Below are positions 34,075 to 42,679 of a DNA stretch of 64,000 nucleotides, piece after piece. Source of the DNA: an uncultured Bacteroidaceae bacterium (lineage in GTDB: Bacteria; Bacteroidota; Bacteroidia; Bacteroidales; Bacteroidaceae); NCBI GenBank assembly GCA_905234605.1, contig CAJOIE010000003.1, positions 145,527-209,526 of the forward strand. Direction: 5' to 3'. The translations under genes were made by a program, and so were the position numbers. The notes beneath the pieces are model-generated. The model searched no databases. It was not told the DNA's origin and saw only the letters and a list, made by a program, of their open reading frames with translations. Numbering within the stretch: position 1 is the stretch's first letter; the number at the start of each line of letters is the position of its first letter.

Positions 34075-35334
34075 ATGCCCACACGCCACACCATGCTTCA
34101 CCTGCTCGGCCTCGCGGCAGCCCTCACGCTCGCGAGCTGCACCGGCAGCGACGATGCCATTCACGTCTGTGTCAGCAACCCTTCTGGCACCGACCGCACC
34201 GACGTGCCCGTCGTCATCAACCTCCACGAAGTCCTCGGCCGGCGTGCCGCTGAAGTGATGTCGGCAACAGTCACAGCCTCAGCCAGTGCAGGGAGTGCAG
34301 CGGGAGAGCCTATCCCCTCACAGCTCGACGACCTCGACGGCGACCTCGTGCCCGACGAGCTGGCTTTCGTGGCCGACATCCCTGCCGGCACCACGGCACA
34401 GTTCAGCATAGCCTTCTCCGCCACCCAGCAGCAACAGCATTTTGCCCCGCGCACCGACGCCTTCATGAAGGTGTGGGACCGCAAGTACCGCTATCCACGC
34501 ATCAACAGCATAGAGTACACCGGCGACAATGCCCCCCTTGCCACCTACGATGCCATCTACGGCCACGGCGCGCAGTGGGAGTCGGAGCTTGTGGGCTTCC
34601 GGGTCTACATGGACAACCGCCAGAGCATCGACATCTACGGCAAACCCACGCCGCAGCTCGTGCTCGACAGCACCAACTTCTACTCCACACGCGAGCACAT
34701 GGCCGCCGGCCTGGGCTGCGACATACTCTTTGCCGGCCCCAGCGTGGGCGCAGGCTCCTTCCGCGGATACGTCGATGGCGAGCCCACCTATGTGGACTCG
34801 GTCAGCGCACGCGGACAGCGCGTAGTGGCATCAGGCCCCGTGCGTGCCATTGTCGAGGTGACCGACCGCAACTGGGTCTACGCCGGCACCGTGCTACAGA
34901 TGCGCCAGCGCTACACCATCTACGCCGGACATCGCGACGTGGAGGTGAGCATCGACCTGCGCGGCGACGGAGCCGAGGAAGCACTCTTCTGCACCGGCGT
35001 GCAGAAGATAGAGATGCAGAACCAGGGCTTCATCGACGCCGAGGCAGGTCTGGTGGGCTCGTGGGGCCTCAACGTTCCCGACAAGGCTGCCCCCGACCTC
35101 GTGGAGGGCGTGGGGCTGGGTGTCTGCGTCGACACGGCCTACCTCGCCGCCACCAAGGAGGATGCCTACAACTACCTCACCATAGTGACTCCGCGCAACG
35201 GCAGCATACGCTACCGCCTGGCCATCTGCGCACTCATGGAGAAGGGTGGCTTTGCCGACGCCGGCAGCTGGTTCCAGTGGCTCCGCCGGTGGCAGCGTGA
35301 ACAGGCCGAGCCATGCACGGTGAGCATCAGGTGA
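34075..35334 (+). CDS. DUF4861 lipoprotein
   Basis: A 419-residue protein with a lipobox in LTLASC. The N-terminal part has the VCVSNPSGTDRTDVPVVI opening, and DLDGDLVPDELAFVADIPAG follows. The DUF4861 core includes MKVWDRKYRYPRINSIEYTG, AIYGHGAQWESELVGFRVYMDNRQSIDIYG and QRYTIYAGHRDVEVSI. DUF4861 proteins are common in pectin and uronate loci of Bacteroidetes. Their exact reaction is not known to me. Pairing with the PL26-like gene supports a role in degrading pectic side structures. It ends the operon, followed by repeats and a 20-bp terminator stem. Confidence 0.78.
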   Translation: MPTRHTMLHLLGLAAALTLASCTGSDDAIHVCVSNPSGTDRTDVPVVINLHEVLGRRAAEVMSATVTASASAGSAAGEPIPSQLDDLDGDLVPDELAFVADIPAGTTAQFSIAFSATQQQQHFAPRTDAFMKVWDRKYRYPRINSIEYTGDNAPLATYDAIYGHGAQWESELVGFRVYMDNRQSIDIYGKPTPQLVLDSTNFYSTREHMAAGLGCDILFAGPSVGAGSFRGYVDGEPTYVDSVSARGQRVVASGPVRAIVEVTDRNWVYAGTVLQMRQRYTIYAGHRDVEVSIDLRGDGAEEALFCTGVQKIEMQNQGFIDAEAGLVGSWGLNVPDKAAPDLVEGVGLGVCVDTAYLAATKEDAYNYLTIVTPRNGSIRYRLAICALMEKGGFADAGSWFQWLRRWQREQAEPCTVSIR

Positions 35335-35397
35335 GCACGCTCTTCTGACCGCCACTATACACACACTCACCCGCACGCCACGCGGGGTGAAGCCCAT

Positions 35398-35456
35398 CAC
35401 CCTGCACCCTCAGGCCCATCACCCTGCACCCTCAACACAAAAGACCCTGCACCCTC
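35398..35456. repeat. CACCCTGCAC-type repeat, 22-23-bp spacing (locus C)
   Basis: CACCCTGCACCCTC begins at 35398 and again at 35420; the flanking CCCAT is also shared. A third copy, GACCCTGCACCCTC, begins at 35443. Spacings are 22 and 23 bp. The third copy is the left arm of the terminator stem. Confidence 0.8.
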
Positions 35457-35484
35457 ACGCAAAAGAGGGTGCAGGGTCTTTTGT
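35437..35484. terminator. Bidirectional terminator with 20-bp perfect stem
   Basis: ACAAAAGACCCTGCACCCTC (35437-35456) is perfectly complementary to 35465-35484, with an 8-base A-rich loop. A and T tracts flank the stem on both strands, so it should stop both the DUF4861 transcript and the convergent barrel protein transcript. Confidence 0.9.
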
Positions 35485-35520
35485 CATGTCCCGCAGGGAG
35501 TCTGGTCTACGCCTGCTGCC

Positions 35521-36021
35521 TCAGAGGCGGAAGGCTATGCCTATGCTCATGTTGCAGCGGTCGTAGTCGTTGACGTACTGGTACTTGAGCTCATACATGG
35601 CAGCTATGCCCGGCGTGATGTCATACTGCAAGCCGGCACCGAGGTTGAGGCCGAAGCGACCCTTGTCGCCAAAGCTGTCATTGGTCCAGTGGCGGTGCAT
35701 GAAGGTGCCGCCCACGATGGGATAGATGCTCAACCCGTACTTCATCGGGATGACATAGTGGAAGTTAGCATTCAGGTCCCAGTCAATGATGTGCTTGGCC
35801 TCAAGATAGTAGCCGAAGGAAGCCTCGAAGCGGAAAGCCGGGGTGAAGTAGTACTGCACCTTGGGGCCTAAGCCCAGATTGGTCTGGCCCGAGCCTGCGC
35901 CCATGTTGATATTGAGCCCCAGACCCCAGTCGCCTGCTGCCGGACGCTCGTCGTAGTACTCCTGGGCCGACATGCCGACAGCCACGAGAGCCATGCAGAG
36001 AGATAGGATAAGTTTTTTCAT
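35521..36021 (-). CDS. Small outer membrane beta-barrel protein
   Basis: The signal peptide MKKLILSLCMALVAVGMSAQ is followed by alternating aromatic and hydrophobic strands typical of an 8-stranded barrel (for example FRFEASFGYYLEAKHI and MYELKYQYVNDYD). The C-terminal residues are GIAFRL. It belongs to the porin-family/OmpX-like barrels of Bacteroidetes, 166 residues long. A function beyond membrane structure or adhesion cannot be inferred. A full-consensus -7 box lies 41 bp upstream, so it is a single-gene unit. Confidence 0.85.
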   Translation of the reverse strand: MKKLILSLCMALVAVGMSAQEYYDERPAAGDWGLGLNINMGAGSGQTNLGLGPKVQYYFTPAFRFEASFGYYLEAKHIIDWDLNANFHYVIPMKYGLSIYPIVGGTFMHRHWTNDSFGDKGRFGLNLGAGLQYDITPGIAAMYELKYQYVNDYDRCNMSIGIAFRL

Positions 36022-36062
36022 CGTGTTAATGGTTTATGGTTATGAGTGTCGCTTCACGCGGG

Positions 36063-36070
36063 CAAAGATA
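36063..36070 (-). promoter_or_regulatory. -7 box of the barrel protein gene
   Basis: The minus strand reads TATCTTTG, a full match, giving a leader of about 35 nt. Confidence 0.65.
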
Positions 36071-36145
36071 GGCAAAAGAGCATTAACATGCTGCCACAGG
36101 CTAAAAAAGTAGGCACCCGAGGCGAAGCGTTCAGCCGCATCTTCT

Positions 36146-36153
36146 TATTTTTG
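36146..36153 (+). promoter_or_regulatory. -7 box of the tat operon
   Basis: TATTTTTG lies 29 bp before the tatA ATG and matches TAnnTTTG. No further box is seen between tatA and 40093, which supports one transcript for the four genes. Confidence 0.6.
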
Positions 36154-36182
36154 CCCTCACCACATCATCACTCCACACACAC

Positions 36183-36371
36183 ATGTTAGGCACCCCTGAG
36201 ATTATACTCATAGCCATAGTAGTGCTGCTGCTCTTCGGCGGCAAGAAGATACCCGAGCTCATGCACGGCCTGGGCCGCGGCGTGAAGAGCTTCAAGGACG
36301 GCATGAAGGACGACGGCACCACAGCCGCCACCACCGGCAAGCAACAGGCCAAGGAGGAGCAGGCAGGCTGA
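36183..36371 (+). CDS. tatA: Twin-arginine translocase pore subunit TatA
   Basis: A 62-residue protein with one transmembrane helix ([19 protein letters not shown]). The FGGKKIPEL hinge and an amphipathic helix ([16 protein letters not shown]) are the TatA signature. Bacteroidetes use a minimal TatA-TatC system without a separate TatB, as seen here. The stop overlaps the tatC ATG (TGATG). Confidence 0.95.
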   Translation: MLGTPEIILIAIVVLLLFGGKKIPELMHGLGRGVKSFKDGMKDDGTTAATTGKQQAKEEQAG

Positions 36372-37141
36372 TGGACACGCCGATGTCCTTCTGGGACCAC
36401 CTTGATGTGCTGCGTGCCACACTGCTGCGCATCCTGGCAGCCACCGTGGCGGCCGGCATCGCGGCGTTCTGCATGAAGGATGCCCTGTTCACCCTCGTGC
36501 TGTGGCCATGCCATGCCGACTTCCCCACGTGGCAGCTCCTTGGCACAGAGCCGGCAGCCGTGCATCTGGTGAACACGGAGCTCACGGAGCAACTCATGCT
36601 CCACCTCAAGGTGTCGCTCGTGGCCGGCGTGACAGCGGCGTCGCCCTACATCGTCTGCGCACTGCTCGCCTTCGTGGCACCAGCCCTCTATGCACATGAG
36701 CGGCGCACAGCCTACAGCCTCGTGGCAGCAGCCTACGCGATGTTCGCCCTCGGAGCGGCAGTGAGCTACCTGCTGCTCTTCCCCCTCACGCTGCGCTTCC
36801 TGGCATCGTACAGCGTGAGCGATGCCATCGAGCCGCTGCTCTCCGTGTCGAGCTATGTGGACACACTCGCTGTGCTCACGCTGCTCCTCGGCACCATGTT
36901 CGAGCTCCCCGTGGCGGCCGTGCTGCTGGCCAGGGCTGGCCTGCTGCGCGCACCGTGGATGAGCCACTACCGCCGCCACGCCATAGTGGCCATACTCATC
37001 GTGGCCGCCGTGGTGACACCCACCGCCGACGCCATGACACTGGCCATAGTCGCGCTGCCCGTATGGCTGCTCTACGAGGCGAGCATACTGCTCGTGCACC
37101 TCACGACACACGACACGGACAACACCCACACCCCATCATAA
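36371..37141 (+). CDS. tatC: Twin-arginine translocase receptor subunit TatC
   Basis: TatC recognises twin-arginine signal peptides. The start [20 protein letters not shown] is the conserved N-terminal cytoplasmic segment. Six membrane helices follow, including the PYIVCALLAFVAPALYAHERR loop and the VVTPTADAMTLAIVALPVWLLYE segment. At 256 residues it is complete. It is followed by two genes whose products carry RR motifs. Confidence 0.95.
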   Translation: MDTPMSFWDHLDVLRATLLRILAATVAAGIAAFCMKDALFTLVLWPCHADFPTWQLLGTEPAAVHLVNTELTEQLMLHLKVSLVAGVTAASPYIVCALLAFVAPALYAHERRTAYSLVAAAYAMFALGAAVSYLLLFPLTLRFLASYSVSDAIEPLLSVSSYVDTLAVLTLLLGTMFELPVAAVLLARAGLLRAPWMSHYRRHAIVAILIVAAVVTPTADAMTLAIVALPVWLLYEASILLVHLTTHDTDNTHTPS

Positions 37142-37145
37142 CCAC

Positions 37146-38642
37146 ATGCTAAGAAAACTACGCATCGCACTCGCCACCACGACCCTGCTGCTGCTGACGT
37201 GGCTATTCGTCGACTTCACAGGCACAGCCAGCCACTACGCAGCCTTCCTCGCCAAATGGCAGCTGCTGCCCGCACTGCTCTCGGCCAATGTGGTGGTATG
37301 CACAGGCCTCGTGCTGCTGACACTCGTCGGCGGACGCATCTATTGCTCCGCAGTCTGCCCCTTAGGCATCGTGCAGGACCTGCTGGCACACCTGCGCCCA
37401 CGAGGCCGCAACCGCGCTGGCCGCTACAGCCATTCGCCCGAGGTGCGCTGGCTGCGCTATCCCGTGCTGGCCCTGTTCTGCACAGCCATCGCGGCAGGAG
37501 CAGGCTCCCTCGTGGCACTGCTCGAGCCCTACAGCAGCTTCGGCCGCATAGCCTCCAACCTGCTGCGCCCGCTCTACGAGAGTGCCAACAACATCCTTGC
37601 AGGCATCGCCGCAAACCACGGCAGCTACACCTTCTACCACGCAGACACATGGGTGCCAGGATGGACAACCTTCGCCATCGCTGCCGCCACGCTGCTCCTG
37701 CTCGCAGTGCTGGCATGGGCGGGCGGACGCACATACTGCAACACCATCTGCCCCGTGGGCACCATGCTGAGCCTGCTCTCACGCTTCGCACTGCTACGCA
37801 TCCGCTTCGATGCAGGGAAGTGCCGCTCATGCTCGGCATGTGAGCGTGCCTGCAAAGCATCATGCATCGACTACAAGACCCACACCGTGGACTACACACG
37901 CTGCGTGGCCTGCGGCAACTGCCTGACCAAGTGCAAACACGACGCCCTGCACTACAGTCTGCCGGCAAGAAACACGGCACCGTCAGTCACCAAAGCCGGC
38001 AGCACGCCGCCCGACACCGCGCGGCGCACATTCCTCATGGGTGCGGCAATAGCCGCCACGACAGCAGCCCTGGCACAGGACAAGAAGAAGGTGGACGGCG
38101 GACTGGCAGCACTCGCACGCCGCCGTGTGCCCACCCGTCAGACACCACTCACGCCGCCAGGAAGCCTCTCCGCCCGCAACATGGCCAGCCACTGCACAGG
38201 ATGCCAGCTGTGCGTCAGCCAGTGCCCCAACAACGTGCTGCGCCCGTCGACAGGACTGCTCACCGCCATGCAGCCCACCATGAGCTACGAGCGAGGCTAC
38301 TGCCGACCCGAGTGCCACCGCTGCTCCGACGTGTGCCCCACAGGAGCCATACGCCCCATGGCCGAAGGCGAGAAGGCATCGACACAGATAGGACACGCCG
38401 TGTGGATACGCCAGAACTGCGTGGTGCTCACCGACCATGTACGCTGCGGCAACTGCGCCCGCCACTGCCCCTCGGGAGCCATACAGATGGTACCCCTCGA
38501 CGCCGACGACCCGCTGAGCCCGCGCATACCGGCCGCAGACACTTCGCGATGCATAGGCTGCGGAGCATGCGAGCACCTGTGCCCCGCACGCCCCTTCCCT
38601 GCCATATATGTGGAAGGACACGAAGTACACCAAACAATCTGA
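37146..38642 (+). CDS. Fused NapH-like/NapG-like polyferredoxin with internal twin-arginine segment
   Basis: Residues 1-205 contain membrane helices and two cytoplasm-facing CxxxCP motifs (CSAVCPLG, CNTICPVG), as in NapH/NosR quinol dehydrogenases. Two 4Fe-4S sites follow (CRSCSACERAC, CVACGNCLTKC). At residues 290-312 comes DTARRTFLMGAAIAATTAA, an RR-x-F-L Tat-type signal with a hydrophobic helix. Four further 4Fe-4S motif groups follow (CTGCQLCVSQC, CRPECHRCSDVC, CGNCARHC, CIGCGACEHLC), the set seen in Tat-exported NapG. The protein therefore looks like NapH joined to NapG, passing electrons from quinol to the periplasm. It lies 4 bp after tatC, with the Tat-exported reductase 5 bp downstream. 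No nitrate reductase gene is nearby. Confidence 0.85.
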   Translation: MLRKLRIALATTTLLLLTWLFVDFTGTASHYAAFLAKWQLLPALLSANVVVCTGLVLLTLVGGRIYCSAVCPLGIVQDLLAHLRPRGRNRAGRYSHSPEVRWLRYPVLALFCTAIAAGAGSLVALLEPYSSFGRIASNLLRPLYESANNILAGIAANHGSYTFYHADTWVPGWTTFAIAAATLLLLAVLAWAGGRTYCNTICPVGTMLSLLSRFALLRIRFDAGKCRSCSACERACKASCIDYKTHTVDYTRCVACGNCLTKCKHDALHYSLPARNTAPSVTKAGSTPPDTARRTFLMGAAIAATTAALAQDKKKVDGGLAALARRRVPTRQTPLTPPGSLSARNMASHCTGCQLCVSQCPNNVLRPSTGLLTAMQPTMSYERGYCRPECHRCSDVCPTGAIRPMAEGEKASTQIGHAVWIRQNCVVLTDHVRCGNCARHCPSGAIQMVPLDADDPLSPRIPAADTSRCIGCGACEHLCPARPFPAIYVEGHEVHQTI

Positions 38643-38647
38643 CAGCC

Positions 38648-40093
38648 ATGGACAAGACCCTCTCACGCCGCAACTTCATCAAGTATATGGCAGCCGGAAT
38701 GGCCGCCACAGCATCGTCGTCGGCACTGCTCACGGCATGTCGTGCCAAAGACAGAGCACCCGCCACAGCCGACGGCAGCGACGCCGGCACCATGACCATG
38801 CGTGTCAACCCCAACACAGGCGACAGCGTCTCGCTCCTGGGCTACGGCATGATGCGCCTGCCCATGCTGCCCGAAGGCACACAACCCACCGATGCCGCGA
38901 CAGGGCCCTTCGACCAGGACATGGTGAACCGGCAGGTGGACTACGCCCTTGAGCACGGAGTGAACTACTTCGACACTTCACCAGCCTACTGCCGCGGCCT
39001 CTCGGAGCGATGCACAGGCATAGCACTCAGCCGCCATCCGCGCAGCAGCTACTACATCGCCACCAAGCTGTCAAACTTCGCGCCACAGACATGGACAGCC
39101 GAAGCCTCGCGCGAGATGTTCGAGCACTCCCTCAAGGAACTGCAGACCGACTATGTGGACTATCTCCTCATGCACGGCACAGGCATGGGCGCACACGATG
39201 CCTCGGGCAAGCAGCTCACAGGCTGGGAGGCCTTCGAGGCACGCTACATCAGCAACGGCATCCTCGACTGGCTCGTGGAGCAGAAGGCGGCAGGGCGCAT
39301 ACGCAACCTCGGCTTCTCCTACCACGGCGACGTGAGCGTCTTCGACCGCCTGCTCGCATGGCACGACGAAGGCCGCTACCACTGGGACTTCGCACAGATA
39401 GAGCTCAACTACCTCGACTGGTTCTATGCCAACGAAATCAACCCGCGCAACACCGACGCCGCATACCTGTATGGCGAGCTCAAGCGGCGCGGCATACCGG
39501 CAGTAATCATGGAGCCCCTGCTTGGCGGACGCCTGGCCCGCGTGGCCGACGACATAGCAGCCGAACTGCTACAGCGTGCACCCGGGCAGAGCGTGGCCCA
39601 CTGGGCCTTCCGCTTCGCCGGCTCGCCCGAAGGCGTGCTCACCGTGCTCAGCGGCATGACCTACATGGAGCACCTTAGGGAGAACGTGGCCACCTACTCG
39701 CCGCTACGCCCCATCGATGCCGACGAGCACGAGTTCCTCATGCACATTGCAGAGGAGATATACGGCATGAAAACCGTGCCGTGCAACGAGTGCCAGTATT
39801 GCATGCCATGCCCCTACGGGCTCGACATACCAGCCATCTTCGTGCACTATAATAAATGTATACGCGAGGGCTACGTGAAGCAGAGCGACCTCGACCCTGC
39901 CTGGAGCCGTGCACGCCGAGCCTTCCTCATCGGCTACGACCGCGCCGTGCCACGCCTGCGACAGGCCGACCACTGCATAGGCTGCGGCCAGTGTGCCCCA
40001 CACTGTCCGCAACAGATAGACATACCCTCCGAGCTGCACCACATCGACCAGTATGTGGAGCAACTGCGACGCAGCAGCGACTCCCGCTACTGA
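38648..40093 (+). CDS. Tat-exported aldo/keto reductase lipoprotein with C-terminal 4Fe-4S domain
   Basis: The N-terminus has SRRNFIKYMAAGMAATASS, a canonical twin-arginine signal, ending LLTAC, a lipobox. The product is thus a predicted Tat lipoprotein facing the periplasm or outer membrane. The centre is an aldo/keto reductase barrel (SLLGYGMMRLPM, FDTSPAYCRGLSE with the catalytic Asp/Tyr, and LLMHGTG). The C-terminal 130 residues hold CNECQYCMPCPYG and CIGCGQCAPHCPQQ, a ferredoxin-like part. The fusion suggests electrons come from iron-sulfur proteins instead of NADPH, plausibly the upstream polyferredoxin. The substrate is unknown. Confidence 0.88.
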   Translation: MDKTLSRRNFIKYMAAGMAATASSSALLTACRAKDRAPATADGSDAGTMTMRVNPNTGDSVSLLGYGMMRLPMLPEGTQPTDAATGPFDQDMVNRQVDYALEHGVNYFDTSPAYCRGLSERCTGIALSRHPRSSYYIATKLSNFAPQTWTAEASREMFEHSLKELQTDYVDYLLMHGTGMGAHDASGKQLTGWEAFEARYISNGILDWLVEQKAAGRIRNLGFSYHGDVSVFDRLLAWHDEGRYHWDFAQIELNYLDWFYANEINPRNTDAAYLYGELKRRGIPAVIMEPLLGGRLARVADDIAAELLQRAPGQSVAHWAFRFAGSPEGVLTVLSGMTYMEHLRENVATYSPLRPIDADEHEFLMHIAEEIYGMKTVPCNECQYCMPCPYGLDIPAIFVHYNKCIREGYVKQSDLDPAWSRARRAFLIGYDRAVPRLRQADHCIGCGQCAPHCPQQIDIPSELHHIDQYVEQLRRSSDSRY

Positions 40094-40136
40094 CCGGCAC
40101 CACCTTCGCCGCAGGCCGGCGGCACACCATAAGGCA

Positions 40137-40180
40137 TACACACCGACTACACATAACATACACACCGTTTACACATAACA
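40137..40180 (+). repeat. Tandem 22-bp duplication before the carboxynorspermidine synthase gene
   Basis: The unit TACACACCGACTACACATAA plus CA (40137-40158) is repeated at 40159-40180 with two changes (GAC to GTT). The copy ends 4 bp before the ATG at 40185. No -7 box is present between it and the upstream gene. Confidence 0.8.
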
Positions 40181-40184
40181 TCAC

Positions 40185-41423
<1,239 letters not shown>

Positions 41424-41479
41424 GGTGGCTCTGGCGTCACAAAAGCGTGCCGCCGCTTCTGCCTCACGCCGATTTACGC

Positions 41480-41487
41480 TATTTTTG
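41480..41487 (+). promoter_or_regulatory. -7 box of recA
   Basis: TATTTTTG lies 27 bp before the recA ATG. No clear LexA-type palindrome is visible around it. Confidence 0.6.
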
Positions 41488-41514
41488 TCGCACACTATTC
41501 ACCAACATACCACT

Positions 41515-42549
41515 ATGGCAAAGACAACAGACTCCGCAGCCGCCGACCGTGAAGCCCGCCTCCAGGCACTGCACACGGCCATGGCCAAGATTGAGAAGGA
41601 CTTTGGCAAAGGCAGCATCATGCGCATGGGCGATGCCGCCACCGAGCCTATCGACGTGATACCCACAGGCAGCATAGGCCTCGACGCCGCCTTAGGTGTT
41701 GGCGGCTACCCGCGTGGCCGCATAATCGAGATCTACGGCCCCGAGTCGTCGGGCAAGACCACCCTCACCATCCACGCCATCGCCGAGGCACAGAAGTTGG
41801 GCGGCGTGGCCGCATTCATCGATGCCGAGCACGCCTTCGACCCCTCCTATGCCGCCAAGCTCGGCGTCAACCTCAACGACCTGCTCGTGGCACAGCCCGA
41901 CAATGGCGAGCAGGCTCTCGACATCGCCGACCAGCTCATCAGCTCGTCGGCAGTCGACCTCGTGGTCATCGACTCCGTGGCAGCACTCACGCCGAAGGCC
42001 GAGATTGAGGGCGACATGGGCGACAACAAGGTGGGCCTGCACGCCCGCCTCATGAGCCAGGCCCTGCGCAAGCTCACCGCCACCATCTCGCGCACCAAGA
42101 CCACATGCATCTTCATCAACCAGCTGCGCGAGAAGATAGGCATCATGTTCGGCAACCCAGAGACCACCACGGGCGGCAACGCTCTGAAGTTCTACAGCTC
42201 GGTGCGCCTCGACATACGCCGTGTCAGCTCCATCAAGGACGGCGACGAGGTCACGGGCAACCTCGTGCGCGTCAAAGTGGTGAAGAACAAAGTGTCGCCC
42301 CCGTTCCGCAAGGCCGAGTTTGAAATCACCTTCGGCGAAGGCATCTCGCGTGTGGGCGAGCTGCTCGACCTCGCCGTGCAGGCCGACATCATCAAGAAGA
42401 GCGGCTCCTGGTTCAGCTACAACGACACCAAGATCGGTCAGGGCCGCGATGCCGCCAAGCGTGCCCTCGCCGACAATCCCGAGCTCCAGCAGGCCGTGGA
42501 GGAGCAGCTGCGCGAGGCCATGAGCAAAGGCCAGCTCTCCACACTCTGA
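41515..42549 (+). CDS. recA: Recombinase RecA
   Basis: RecA drives homologous strand exchange and SOS induction. The Walker A motif GPESSGKTT, the RecA signature [14 protein letters not shown], and the DNA-binding loops ([15 protein letters not shown]) are intact. The start [20 protein letters not shown] gives 345 residues, normal. The longer frame from 41413 runs back over the promoter and is rejected. The stop is followed by a repeat cluster. Confidence 0.97.
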   Translation: MAKTTDSAAADREARLQALHTAMAKIEKDFGKGSIMRMGDAATEPIDVIPTGSIGLDAALGVGGYPRGRIIEIYGPESSGKTTLTIHAIAEAQKLGGVAAFIDAEHAFDPSYAAKLGVNLNDLLVAQPDNGEQALDIADQLISSSAVDLVVIDSVAALTPKAEIEGDMGDNKVGLHARLMSQALRKLTATISRTKTTCIFINQLREKIGIMFGNPETTTGGNALKFYSSVRLDIRRVSSIKDGDEVTGNLVRVKVVKNKVSPPFRKAEFEITFGEGISRVGELLDLAVQADIIKKSGSWFSYNDTKIGQGRDAAKRALADNPELQQAVEEQLREAMSKGQLSTL

Positions 42550-42572
42550 CTCCCTGTGCCACATTCCCAATA

Positions 42573-42651
42573 CACCCTGCACCCACTATAGGCATCACCC
42601 TGCACTGTCTGTCCGTACACCGTGCAGGGTGATTGTCAGCACCCTGCACCC
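42573..42651. repeat. CACCCTGCAC-type repeat cluster (locus D)
   Basis: Direct copies of CACCCTGCAC begin at 42573, 42596 and 42640, and an inverted copy GTGCAGGGTG lies at 42622-42631. The first two are 23 bp apart. Locus D fills most of the gap between recA and the next gene. Confidence 0.78.
42594..42633 (+). terminator. Hairpin after recA
   Basis: ATCACCCTGCAC (42594-42605) pairs perfectly with GTGCAGGGTGAT (42622-42633). The 12-bp stem lacks a T-run, so strong termination is uncertain. Confidence 0.5.
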
Positions 42652-42679
42652 ACATCACAACGCCATCAGCATCAACCCA

